64,000 bases of DNA from positions 62,001 through 126,000 of the forward strand of contig JAOSKK010000035.1 in the NCBI GenBank assembly GCA_027493615.1, given 5' to 3'. A program made the position numbers and the translations under genes. Below the pieces are notes generated by a model that was not told the DNA's origin, made no database searches, and saw nothing but the letters and a program-made list of their open reading frames with translations. This document shows, one piece after another, positions 42,314 to 51,002 of the stretch; position 1 is the first letter of the stretch; each line of letters starts with the position of its first letter. This DNA comes from Verrucomicrobiota bacterium (lineage in GTDB: Bacteria > Verrucomicrobiota > Verrucomicrobiia > Limisphaerales > J093).

Positions 42314-42343
42314 GGTTTCGACGGCGCGATCCGGTCCGGCTAT

Positions 42344-43034
42344 TCAACCGGCCAACCGGCCTTTCGTGCTGGGCACCAGCCCGGCGATGCGCGGGTCCCG
42401 CTGGCAGGCGAAGTCGACCGCCTTCGCAAATGCCTTGAACAATGCCTCCCACCACGTGGTGCGGTTCCTCCCCGTACAGCAACTCGAGGTGGAGGTTGGC
42501 CCGGGCCTCGTTGGCGAATCCCTGGAAGAACTCGCGGGCCAGTCCGAACCGAAAGGCGGTCGCACCATCCTGCCTCCGCTCGGCGCCGGTCACCTTGTAG
42601 GCCAGCCGGTCCAGCCCGCGCCAGACCAGATACGGACGCCCGCTGAAGTCCACCACGCAGCGCGCCAGGCATTCGTCCATGGGGACATAGGCCTCGCCCG
42701 TCAGCGGGTTGCGCGGGTCAAAGCCCGTCCCGTAGCGGCGGATGCCCTTTTTGTCCCCCAGGGCCTGGAGCATCCCTTGGCCAAGCACCAAGCCGCAGTC
42801 CTCCACGGTATGATGGGCGTCCACCTCCAGATCCCCCTGGCAACGCAGGTCCAAATCCATTACCGCGTGCCGCGCAAACAGCGTCAGCATGTGGTCGAAG
42901 AACGGGATGCCGGTGGCGATGCGTGACCGTCCGGACCCATCCAGGTTCAAGGCCAGCACGATGCGGGTCTCGCGGGTCACCCGGCGGATGCGGGCACGGC
43001 GCGCCGCCGGCGGCTGTCGTCTCGTCGAACTCAC
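42344..43034 (-). CDS. hisB: Imidazoleglycerol-phosphate dehydratase (frame broken)
   Basis: About 230 residues; catalyses the sixth step of histidine synthesis, removing water from imidazole glycerol phosphate with two Mn ions. Motifs seen: GIPFFDHMLTLFARHA, DAHHTVEDCGLVLGQ (metal-binding His and Glu) and LLYGEEPHHVVGG. The frame breaks near nt 42445 after HHVVGG; the other frame supplies EALFKAFAKAVDFAC and the usual end STKGRLAG at 42344. GTG 43034 is the likely start because it is the first before the conserved TRETRIVLALNLDG; the N-terminal extension of about 20 basic residues is a little longer than usual. hisH lies 7 kb away in another operon. Confidence 0.92.
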
Positions 43035-43188
43035 GGCCCGGACATTCTCCAACTCCCTGGCACTGATGTCGAGCCGCGGCTGGCGCCGGCCGGCCGCATG
43101 GGCCGCCCGAGCCAGTGCCGGTGTTCCGGAAGACGGCAACCGTCACGCCCGTTTGCTGGAACCCGCTTCCCCGTTCTACCCTCCGCCT

Positions 43189-43704
43189 GTGAGTTCCTTG
43201 CCGCAGGGTGACCGCTGTCATTTTGATGCTGCCACGGGGTGGCTGATGCTGGGCGACCCTGCCTCTGCGCTGGAGGAGCTCGAACGCCTCACCCCGGCGT
43301 CGCGGTCGTGCCGGGAGGTCCTCGAACTCGAATGGGGGATTCATGCGGAACGGGCCGACTGGTCCGCGGCGGCCGCGGTTGCCGGGCGGTTGGTGGAGCA
43401 GGCTCCCGATCAGACGTTTGGCTGGATTCACCGCGCCTATGCCGTGCGTCGCCAGGCCGGGGGTGGGCTCGATCAGGCCTGGGTGCTCCTTCGCCCGGCG
43501 CTCGAACGGTTTCCCCAGAATCCCATCGTGGCCTACAACCTCGCGTGCTACGCGGCCCAGATGAACCAGATGGAGGAGGCCTGGTCCCTTTTCCAGCGCG
43601 CGCTGGCGGTGGCCCTGAAGCGCGCCGAACTCCTGGCCATGGCGCTGGCCGACCACGATCTGAAGCCGCTCTGGCCAAGGATCTGCTCCGCCACCCAAGC
43701 TTGA
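43189..43704 (+). CDS. TPR protein
   Basis: 171 residues from GTG 43189 (VSSLPQGDRCHFDAATGW). TPR-like helix pairs can be seen throughout: AATGWLMLGDPASALEELERL, NPIVAYNLACYAAQMNQMEEA and ALALADHDLKPLW, the last a common end of this small verrucomicrobial family. No signal peptide, so cytoplasmic. Divergent from hisB; the gap of 154 nt holds no obvious promoter on either strand. Role unknown, probably protein-protein contact. Confidence 0.72.
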   Translation: MSSLPQGDRCHFDAATGWLMLGDPASALEELERLTPASRSCREVLELEWGIHAERADWSAAAAVAGRLVEQAPDQTFGWIHRAYAVRRQAGGGLDQAWVLLRPALERFPQNPIVAYNLACYAAQMNQMEEAWSLFQRALAVALKRAELLAMALADHDLKPLWPRICSATQA

Positions 43705-43757
43705 TCTGGCCGTCTTCCATCAAGTCTTCCTCGTCTGCTGGCACCCCCTGTCCGCGC

Positions 43758-44499
43758 GTGCTGCGTCAGAGCCTGCTGGGGGCTGTGCTGATCGTCGCGC
43801 TCATGGCGATGTCCGGGGAAACCCCTTCCCCGCTTTACGTGCACCGCGATCCGCCCAGCCCGGACGGACTGGGGAAGTTCTTCCTGGGTCGGGAAATCGC
43901 GCACGTCATGGGCCATGCCGCTGCCGACTGGCTCGAACGTCCGGAGCGCGAGACCGAGGAGGGCACCGCGTTGCTTGTGCCGGCGCTGCGGCTCGAACCG
44001 GGCGCTGTGGTGGCCGATCTCGGCGCCGGCACAGGGTACTTCACCTGGCGACTCGCCGAGGCAGTGACGCCGCAGGGGCGGGTGTACGCGGTCGATGTCC
44101 AACCGGAGATGCTCGAGCGCCTGGGAGCACGCATGGCCACCCGCGGCGTGACCAATGTCCTGCCCTGGCTGGGCACGGAGGCGGATCCCCCGGCTGCCGG
44201 CGGCCTCGCTGGACCTGGTCCTGATGGTGGATGTGTACCATGAACTTGCCCAGCCCTACGAAATGCTGCAGGCCGTCTGCCGAGCCCTAAAACCGGGGGG
44301 ACGTCTGGCCATCGTCGAGTACCGCGCCGAAGACCCGGCAGTGCCGATCAAGCCCCTGCACAAAATGACGGAGGCCCAGTTGCGCCGCGAGATCGCGCTC
44401 CATCCGCTGGAGTGGGTGGAAACCATCCGCTCGCTTCCTGGCAACACCTCGTCCTCTTCCGCAAGCCAACACCGCCCACGACCGTCGCCCCCGCCCTGA
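43758..44499 (+). CDS. Exported class I SAM-dependent methyltransferase (frame broken)
   Basis: About 247 residues. A hydrophobic N-terminus (LLGAVLIVALMAM) after GTG 43758 suggests export or membrane anchoring, unusual for a SAM enzyme but typical of this group. The fold is clear: motif I VVADLGAGTGYFTWRLA, motif II VYAVDVQPEML, and LVLMVDVYHELAQPYEML with KPGGRLAIVEYR. The frame breaks in the C5 run near 44190 (correct reading DPRLPAASLDLV) and again near 44435 (SLPWQHLVLFRK), so the true stop is uncertain; 44499 is the stop of the middle frame. The substrate is unknown. Confidence 0.75.
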
Positions 44500-44518
44500 C
44501 CGCCCCACGACCGCCCGG

Positions 44519-46087
44519 CTACTTCGCGAACTCGACGCAGCGGGTTTCGCGCACCACCGTCACGCGGATCTGCCCGGGGTACAGCAGGTCCTCCTCGATC
44601 TTGTGTGCGACGTTGCGAGCGAGGACAAACGCGCCCTGGTCGTCCACCTCCTCGGACTTCACAATCACCCGCACCTCACGCCCTGCCTGCACCGCGTAGC
44701 ACTTCTCGACCCCGGCGAAACCCGACCCGATGCGCTCGAGCGCCTCGAGTCGTTGCAGGTAGGTGGTCATCGATTCCGAGCGGGCTCCCGGCCGCGACGC
44801 ACTGATGGCGTCGGCGGCGCTGACGAGCAGGCCGATGATGCCCACGTGGGGCTTTTCGTCGTGGTGCGACGCCACGGCCTGCACCACCTCGGGAGGTTCC
44901 CCATGCCGCTCGAGCAGGTCGGCGCCGATCGCCGCGTGGGAGCCTTCGACCTCGTGGTTGACCGCCTTGCCGATGTCGTGGAGCAACCCGGCCCGCCGGG
45001 CCGTGCTGGCTTCTTCTCCCAGCTCGTTGGCCATCAGCCCGGCCAGATGCGCCACCTCAATCGAGTGGTCGAGAATGTTCTGGGAGAAACTGTGCCGGAA
45101 ATGCAGCCGGCCCAGCAGCTTGACGACCTCCGGGTGCATCGGCGGCAGACCCACTTTGAACACCGCCTCCTCACCCGCGCGTACAATCATCTCGTCAACC
45201 TCCGCCTCCACCTTCTTCACGATCTCCTCGATCCGTCCCGGGTGAATCCGACCATCGGCAATCAGTCGTTCCATGGCCTGGCGGGCCACTTCCCGCCGCA
45301 CGGGATCGAAGCCGGAAAGCACGACGGTCCCCGGGGTGTCGTCGATCAAGACGGTGACGCCGGTCGCGGCCTCGAAGGCCCGGATGTTGCGGCCTTCCCG
45401 GCCGATGATCCGGCCTTTGATCTCGTGGCCATTGAGGGAGACCGTGGCCGTGGTGGTCTCGAAGGCGTGCTCCCCGGCGTAGCGCTGCACCGCCAGGGCG
45501 ATGATGCGGCGGGCCTGAGACTCGGCTTCGACCCGCGCCGTGTCGAGCAGGTGGCGCACCATGTCCGCGGCGTCCTTCTGGGCCTCGAGTTTGATTTCCC
45601 GCATCAAGGTCGTCCGGGCCTCCGTCTCCCCCATGCGCGCCAGCCGGGAGAGCTGTTCGCGGCGCGTCCGACCCAACACCTCCACTTCGGCCCGGGTGGC
45701 GGCCACCTGCGCCTGCCGCTGCTCCAGGACGGTGCGACTCGCCTCCAGGGCCTTTTCACGCTCCGCGACCTGCTGGGACTGCAATTGCAGGACCGCCTCC
45801 CGCTGGGCCAGGCGCGTCTCGATCCCGTCCAAGTCCTGACGCCGCCGGCTGAGTTCCTCCTCGAGCTCACGCCGCCGTCGCAGGTTTTCCTCTTCGGAGG
45901 CAACGCGCGCTTCCCGCCGGACGGTCTCGGCTTCGCGCTGCGCCCGCTCCAGCAGCTCGCGTTCATGCGCGACGAACGCCCGCCGGGCACGCAGGTCAAA
46001 GAAACGCCAAAGGAAAAACCCGATGAACAGACCGCCGCCCAGACACAGCCCGGCCACGGTCCACTCCACACTCGCCAGCACAATCAT
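44519..46087 (-). CDS. rny: Ribonuclease Y
   Basis: 522 residues, intact. RNase Y is a membrane-bound endonuclease that starts mRNA decay. N-terminal membrane helix (AGLCLGGGLFIGFFLW), a long coiled coil rich in Glu/Arg (residues about 35-170), a KH domain with GRIIGREGRNIRAFE, and the HD domain with FRHSFSQNILDHSIEVAHLAG and LLHDIGKAVNHE, whose His and Asp bind catalytic metals. The start ATG 46087 puts the helix at the N-terminus as in the family. It lies 5 nt after the cyclo-ligase gene, the last gene of the rarA operon. Confidence 0.96.
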   Translation of the reverse strand: MIVLASVEWTVAGLCLGGGLFIGFFLWRFFDLRARRAFVAHERELLERAQREAETVRREARVASEEENLRRRRELEEELSRRRQDLDGIETRLAQREAVLQLQSQQVAEREKALEASRTVLEQRQAQVAATRAEVEVLGRTRREQLSRLARMGETEARTTLMREIKLEAQKDAADMVRHLLDTARVEAESQARRIIALAVQRYAGEHAFETTTATVSLNGHEIKGRIIGREGRNIRAFEAATGVTVLIDDTPGTVVLSGFDPVRREVARQAMERLIADGRIHPGRIEEIVKKVEAEVDEMIVRAGEEAVFKVGLPPMHPEVVKLLGRLHFRHSFSQNILDHSIEVAHLAGLMANELGEEASTARRAGLLHDIGKAVNHEVEGSHAAIGADLLERHGEPPEVVQAVASHHDEKPHVGIIGLLVSAADAISASRPGARSESMTTYLQRLEALERIGSGFAGVEKCYAVQAGREVRVIVKSEEVDDQGAFVLARNVAHKIEEDLLYPGQIRVTVVRETRCVEFAK

Positions 46088-46092
46088 TGGTC

Positions 46093-46680
46093 TCAGGACC
46101 GTCGCGCCACAGCGAGCCAGCGCGACGGCGTCACAATACAATCCACGTGTTGGTCATGCGGCTCCACAGGTATGGCGGGCAAGATCTGCCAGTCCATTGC
46201 CACACCACACGCCGTGCCCCGCCGCGAGCTCAGCATCCGGTCATAGAAACCTCTGCCCCGACCCAACCGGTGCCCCTCGCGGTCAAATCCTAAGCCCGGC
46301 ACCAGCACCAAGTCCAGTTGGTTTAGGGACCACGCGAGACAGGTTGACACCGGCTCCCGGATGCCAAAGCTGCCCACCTGCACGTCCCGAGCCAAATCCC
46401 GTACCTCGGCCGCGCCGTAAACCCCCGCGTCCCGGTCATACCGCGGAAACACCAGCCGCCGACCCTCCGCCAGGACCCGTTCGGCCAGGGGCCACAAATC
46501 CGGCTCCTCGGGCATCGAGGCAAAGAGCATGATCGTGCGAGCCTGAAGCCACTCGGCCTGCTGCACCAACCGTTCCCGCAACCCTTCGCCTGCCCGGACG
46601 AGTTCGGCCGGGTCGATGCTGCGCAGTCGCGCCCGCAGTTCGCGGCGCAACATCGCTTTCTGTTCGCTCGGTTCGCTCAT
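46093..46680 (-). CDS. 5-formyltetrahydrofolate cyclo-ligase
   Basis: 195 residues, intact. Converts 5-formyl-THF to 5,10-methenyl-THF using ATP. The family signature is plain: LVLVPGLGFDREGHRLGRG followed by GFYDR, with an N-terminal Arg/Lys-rich helix (KAMLRRELRARLRSI) for ATP binding. ATG 46680 overlaps the rarA stop by 4 nt (ATGA), so translation is probably coupled. In gamma-proteobacteria this gene (ygfA) directly follows the 6S RNA gene; here the RNA candidate lies one gene farther upstream. Confidence 0.93.
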   Translation of the reverse strand: MSEPSEQKAMLRRELRARLRSIDPAELVRAGEGLRERLVQQAEWLQARTIMLFASMPEEPDLWPLAERVLAEGRRLVFPRYDRDAGVYGAAEVRDLARDVQVGSFGIREPVSTCLAWSLNQLDLVLVPGLGFDREGHRLGRGRGFYDRMLSSRRGTACGVAMDWQILPAIPVEPHDQHVDCIVTPSRWLAVARRS

Positions 46681-48112
46681 CCCCGGGTTCCTTTGGCTGT
46701 CCCTTCGGCAGGCGATGAAGCGGGCGCGACCGGTGCCGGTGCCAGGTTCCGGCCGGGCAGGAGCTGCCGCCATTGCTCGAGCCGCTCCTTGATCCGTTTC
46801 TCGCTCCCCTGCTCGGTGGGCTCGTAGTAGCGCCGCACGGCTCCCAGATAGTCCTGGGCCACGAAGTGTCCCGGGTGATCGTGCGCATACTGGTAGCCCT
46901 CGCCGTGTCCCAACCGTTTGGCGCCGGCGTAACTGGCATCCCGCAGCGCCTCGGGGACCGGCAGGGTCCGACCGCTGCGCACCTCGGCCAGCGCCGCGTC
47001 GATCGCCAGCAGGCTGCTGTTGCTCTTGTGGGCCGTGGCCAGGTAGATCGCAGCCTCGGCCAGCGGGATGCGGGCCTCAGGCCAGCCGACAAACTCCGCC
47101 GCTTGGGCCGCCGCCTGGGTCAGCACCAGCGCCATTGGCTCGGCCAGTCCCACGTCCTCCGCCGCGCAGATGATCATCCGGCGGGCGATGAACCGCGGGT
47201 CTTCGCCGGCGTGAATCATCTTCGCCAGCCAGTACAACGCCGCATCCGGGTCACTGCCGCGGAGGGACTTGATGAAAGCCGAAATGGTGTCGTAGTGCGC
47301 ATCGCCATCGCCGTCGTACACCACCGCCTTCTTCTGGATGCTCTGCTCGGCCACCGTCAGCGAGATCCGGATCCGGCCGTCGGATTCCGGCGGCGTCGTG
47401 AGCGCCGCGATCTCGAGCGCGTTGAGCGCCTTCCGCGCGTCGCCATCAGCCACGCGGGCCAGGTGTTGCAGCGCGGCCTCTTCCACGTCGATCTCCCGCT
47501 GCCCCAGTCCGCGCTCCGGGTCGGCAAGGGCCCGCCGCAACAGCAGGATCAGTTCCGCCTCCGTCAGCGGCTGCAGTTCGAAGATCTGCGACCGCGACAC
47601 CAGCGGGGAGTTGACAAAGAAGAACGGGTTGTGAGTGGTGGCCCCAATCAACCGCACCGTGCCGTTCTCGACATCCGGCAACAGCACGTCCTGCTGTGCC
47701 TTGTTAAAGCGGTGGATTTCGTCGATGAAGAGAATCGTGGACTGCCCCGCATTGGTCAGCCGGTTGGCCGCCCCCGCCAGCTCGCGCCGGAGATCCGCCA
47801 CATTGGACTCGACGCCGCTGAGCCGGACGAACCGCGCCCGCGTGCGGTGGGCGATGACCTGCGCCAGCGAGGTCTTGCCGGTGCCGGGGGTCCGTAGAAG
47901 AGCAGCGACTGGATGCGATCGGCCTCAATGGCGCGCCGCAGCAACTGGCCGGGGGCGAGCAGATGCGTCTGGCCCACGTAGTCCTCGAGCTGGCGGGGCC
48001 GCATCCGCGCGGCCAACGGGGCGTGACGACCCGCCGGCCCTGCCGCTGTTGAAGCGGGGGGCTTCGCTGCCGGTTCGTTCCCGCCGGGCCCGAAGAGATC
48101 ATCAACCGCCAC
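46677..48112 (-). CDS. rarA: Replication-associated AAA ATPase RarA/MgsA (frame broken)
   Basis: About 478 residues; a clamp-loader-like ATPase acting at stalled forks. Seen: N-terminal LAARMRPRQLEDYVGQ, Walker A broken by a missing C in the run near 47886-47890 (restored reading FYGPPGTGKTSLAQ), Walker B TILFIDEIHRFNKAQQD, sensor IGATTHNPFFFVNSPL, and the tetramerisation region HYDTISAFIKSLRGSDPDAALYW in pieces. The C-terminal AGDED region ends GAVRRYYEPTEQGSEKR, as usual. ATG 48112 is the first in-frame start. First gene of the rarA, cyclo-ligase, rny operon. Confidence 0.94.
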
Positions 48113-48144
48113 GTCGCGAGTGTACGCCGGGCGGGGGGTTACCC

Positions 48145-48185
48145 AAAAAGAAAAAGCGACCGGCCGCCCGCGGGCGACCGGTCGC
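48145..48185 (-). terminator. Intrinsic terminator after the 6S-like RNA
   Basis: On the minus strand GCGACCGG (48178-48185) pairs with CCGGTCGC (48156-48163), with an inner CGCC/GGCG extension, and is followed by TTTTTCTTTTT (48155-48145). It separates the RNA candidate from rarA. Confidence 0.85.
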
Positions 48186-48194
48186 GCGAAAGAA

Positions 48195-48400
48195 ACCCCG
48201 CCACAATGCCGTGGTTCACAGTTCCTTTGAACGTGAGGAGAAACAGGTGGAACCCTGTCGACGGCGTTCGGCTTCCAGTGAAGGCCTGTCGGTGGCCGTG
48301 CGACGGTCGGATTCCGTAGGTTCGAGCTTACGGTTCAAGGACATAGTTTCCTAGCACGAGCAATGGCAGGGTAAAGCCCTGGATTGCGGCTCTCTCAAAG
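48195..48400 (-). ncRNA. ssrS: Probable 6S RNA
   Basis: A region of about 205 nt with no gene folds on the minus strand into one long rod. Paired segments (window positions): 48200-48207 with 48383-48390 (8 bp, one G-U); 48224-48232 with 48333-48340 (8 bp, one bulge); 48249-48255 with 48309-48315 (7 bp); 48257-48260 with 48301-48304 and 48261-48265 with 48295-48299 (9 bp, one bulge); and an apical stem 48270-48275 with 48280-48286. Between the second and third helices is a larger open bubble, as in 6S RNA, which mimics an open promoter and traps sigma-70 polymerase. A local hairpin GUUCA/UGAAC competes with the second helix, like the rearrangement on pRNA release. It lies next to rarA/5-FCL, a familiar 6S neighbourhood, and is followed by a terminator. 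No covariance search was possible. Confidence 0.62.
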
Positions 48401-48438
48401 ATCTCCGGGGCACCCTTGGCCCCGCGCAATCTGGTTCC

Positions 48439-48466
48439 CTTGTACGCGGCCGGTCGGGAGCGACAA
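48439..48466 (-). promoter_or_regulatory. Possible promoter of the 6S-like RNA
   Basis: Minus-strand TTGTCG, 16-nt spacer, TACAAG, each four of six matches. It would start transcription near 48431, about 40 nt before the first stem. Confidence 0.35.
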
Positions 48467-48535
48467 GCCAAAAATCCCAAAAAAGTATGGCGCGAAAACG
48501 TGGCTGGCGCACCGGAAGCTGAGCCGCACCCGCCC

Positions 48536-49461
48536 TCACCGCGCCGTGCGGAGCCGCGCCCGACCCGCCAGCAGGAAGCCGGCGTAGTGGACCAACCGCT
48601 CCTTCAACTGGCGCCGCGGCACAATCGCGTCGATCAGGCCACGTTCTTGCAGGAATTCAGCGGTCTGAAAGCCCGGCGGCAGCTCGGCCTGCGTCGTGTC
48701 CTTGATCACCCGCGGCCCGGCGAAACCGATCATCGCCCGCGGCTCCGCCAGGATCAGATCTCCGAGGGTCGCGTAGCTGGCCATCACCCCGGCGGTCGTC
48801 GGATGGGTCAGCACGCTGATGTAAGGCAGCCGTTCCCGGGCGTGGTAAGCGAGCGCGGCGGAAGTCTTCGCCATCTGCATGAGGCTGAACATCCCCTCGT
48901 ACATGCGTGCCCCCCACTGGTCGAGATGATCACCAGCAACAGCCCGCGTTCGGTGGCGGCTTCGATCAGCCGCGTGAGCTTCTCCCCCACCACGGCGCCC
49001 ATCGAACCGCCCAGAAAGCCAAAATCCATCACGCCCAGTGCCACCCGCACGGGTCCCAGCCGGCCGATGCCGGTCACCACCGCATCCTTCAAGCCGGTGG
49101 ACTTCTGGTACGCCGCGAGCTTCTCCGGATAGGGCGACACGCCCGTGAACTGCAGGGCATCGACACTGGTCATGCCCGCATCCATTTCCTCGAACGAACA
49201 GGTCTCGACCAGGGCATTGATCCGCTCGCGGGCGGTGATGGGGAAATGATGACCACAATGCCGGCAGACCTTGAGCTGCTCGTCCAGCTCCTTGTCGTAG
49301 AGCATGGTCGAACAACCGGGGCACTTCGTCCACAACCCCTCCGGGATCTCGCGTTTCCGCCCCTTGCCGGTGCCGAGCTTGGGTTTGCGCACGAACGTGG
49401 TGTCACCGGGCAGCGGCGCGCCCAAGCCTTCGGCCTTGCGGGGGAATTTCGGGATGCTCAT
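48536..49461 (-). CDS. accD: Acetyl-CoA carboxylase carboxyltransferase subunit beta (frame broken)
   Basis: About 308 residues. With AccA it transfers CO2 from biotin to acetyl-CoA in fatty acid synthesis. The four-Cys zinc site is present: CPGC and CRHC (nt about 49270-49320). The crotonase-fold core has GSMGAVVGEKLTRLIE, a glycine-rich SGGARMYEGMFSLMQM and PTTAGVMASYA. The frame breaks in the C6 run near 48912; adding one base restores SGGARMYEG. ATG 49461 (MSIPKFPRK) is chosen. It follows comF by 4 nt, giving a hisH-comF-accD operon. Confidence 0.95.
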
Positions 49462-49465
49462 GGGT

Positions 49466-50237
49466 TCAGGTTTGCCAGGTGCCACGCGCGACCGTCCATA
49501 CACAGACTTCACCGGCGCCAGCGGCTCTCAAGACCCGCGCGCACGCGCTGGTCGTGGCGCCGGTTGTCAACACATCGTCCACCAACACCACCCGCTCGCC
49601 CTTCAGGCGCCGGCGCCCCCGTCGGCGCAAAGGCGCCCCGCATGTTTGCCGCCCTTTCTTCCCGCGACAGTTGCGTCTGGGTCTGCGTTGGACGCCGGCG
49701 CTCCACCACGCCCCGCCACACCGGCAGACCGGTCGCCGCTCCCAGCCGCGCCGCCAGCCGGGCCGACTGGTTGAACTCGCGTTCCCGCTCGCGCACCGGG
49801 AACAGCGGCACCGGCACCAGGCCATCCCAGCCGCCCCGCACCAGGTCGGGCGTCGCCGCTTGAATCAGCAGGTTCGCCAGGAACGGCTCGAACCACACAC
49901 CCCGTCTGTACTTGTAGCGATGAATCACGTCCAGCACCAGTGCCGTGGCTACCACCGCCGCCCGCGCAAAACAGAAATGCAGCTCGAGTTCGCCGCAGTG
50001 CGCACACCGGAACGGGCCTTGCATCGCGCCGGAGAAAGGCAGGCCGCAACGTGCGCAAAAGGGTTCCCGGATCCGCCGCACCCCGTCCGGCCGGTCGCGA
50101 CACTGCGCGCACACGTAGCCCGTCTCCGCGCTCACCCGCTCGCCGCCACACACTTGACACACCGCAGGGTAGAAGAAGCCCAAGGCCCCTTCAAGCCACG
50201 AGCGCCAGACCCGGCCCGCTTCCGTTTCCACGCTCAT
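49466..50237 (-). CDS. comF: ComF-family phosphoribosyltransferase-like protein (frame broken)
   Basis: About 257 residues. ComF proteins aid DNA uptake or purine-linked metabolism; the biochemical role is unsettled. The N-terminal double zinc-ribbon is visible: CQVCGGE, CAQC, CARCGLPF and CAHCGE. The PRTase domain has IHRYKYRRGVWF, LVPVPLFPVREREREFNQS and the PRPP loop VVLVDDVLTTGATT. The frame breaks near nt 49620, a GC-rich stretch; one base too many explains it. ATG 50237 overlaps the hisH stop by 4 nt. Confidence 0.88.
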
Positions 50238-50851
50238 GCCGCCAGTTCCACGAAGTTCCGCAGGATCTGCAGCCCCACGTCCTGGCTCTTCTCCGGATGG
50301 AATTGCGTGGCGTACACATTGTCGCGCCAGATGGCCGAGGCGAAAGGTACCCCGTACGTCGTGCGGGCCGCCACGATCGCCTCGTCCACCGGCTGCGGGT
50401 AGAAGCTGTGCACGAAGTACACGTGGCTGCCATCCGCCACGCCGCGGAACAACGGGCAGTCCGGCCGGACCAACTCAAGCTGGTTCCAGCCGATCTGCGG
50501 GATCTTCAAGCCGCACCCCTCCGGAAACCGCACCACCTGCCCGGCAAACACACCCAGGCCGGCGGCGCAACTGTTGAACTCCGCGCTCGCCTCGAACAGG
50601 GCCTGGTACCCCACGCAAATGCCCAGGAACGGGCGGCCGCTGGCCAGGAAGGTCCGGCAGGCTTCCAACAACGCCTGCCGCTCCAGCGCGTGCAGGCAAT
50701 CGTCAAAGGCACCGACCCCGGGGAGCACCGCCGCCCGCGCGGTTCGCAAGGGCGCCGCCTCCCGCACAAGTTGCACGTCGGCACCGAGGTGTTGGAGCGC
50801 CTTATGCACGCTGCGCAGATTGCCCGCCCCATAGTCGATGAGCGCGATCAC
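50234..50851 (-). CDS. hisH: Imidazole glycerol phosphate synthase glutaminase subunit
   Basis: 205 residues, intact. HisH feeds ammonia from glutamine to HisF in histidine synthesis. Class I glutamine amidotransferase features: the start MIALIDYGAGNLRSV, the nucleophile Cys in FLGICVGYQALF (Leu is more usual than Val after Cys), and the His-Glu pair in TQFHPEKSQ. It is the first gene of an operon with comF and accD; hisF is not in the window. Confidence 0.95.
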   Translation of the reverse strand: MIALIDYGAGNLRSVHKALQHLGADVQLVREAAPLRTARAAVLPGVGAFDDCLHALERQALLEACRTFLASGRPFLGICVGYQALFEASAEFNSCAAGLGVFAGQVVRFPEGCGLKIPQIGWNQLELVRPDCPLFRGVADGSHVYFVHSFYPQPVDEAIVAARTTYGVPFASAIWRDNVYATQFHPEKSQDVGLQILRNFVELAA

Positions 50852-50902
50852 CCGCGCAGCATAGGGGGCCGCCGGCGGAATTCAATCACCGCTGCCTTTG
50901 GT

Positions 50903-50931
50903 TTGACACCCCGCCCGCCCGAAGGTGCAAT
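50903..50931 (+). promoter_or_regulatory. Sigma-70-like promoter
   Basis: TTGACA (perfect -35), 17-nt spacer, TGCAAT (four of six), with the ATG of the exported isomerase 72 nt downstream. Confidence 0.5.
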
Positions 50932-51002
50932 ACCGCCCAGCACAACTCCCCGCCCGGCATCGTGCCGCCGTGGGGACGCGGAATGGTCTACCAGAAATAC
51001 CT

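Noticed and set aside
48195..48400. tmRNA, SRP RNA or RNase P RNA in the rarA upstream gap
   Set aside because: No tRNA-like ends or tag frame, no GGAAG SRP loop, and no RNase P core motifs; the rod shape fits 6S better.
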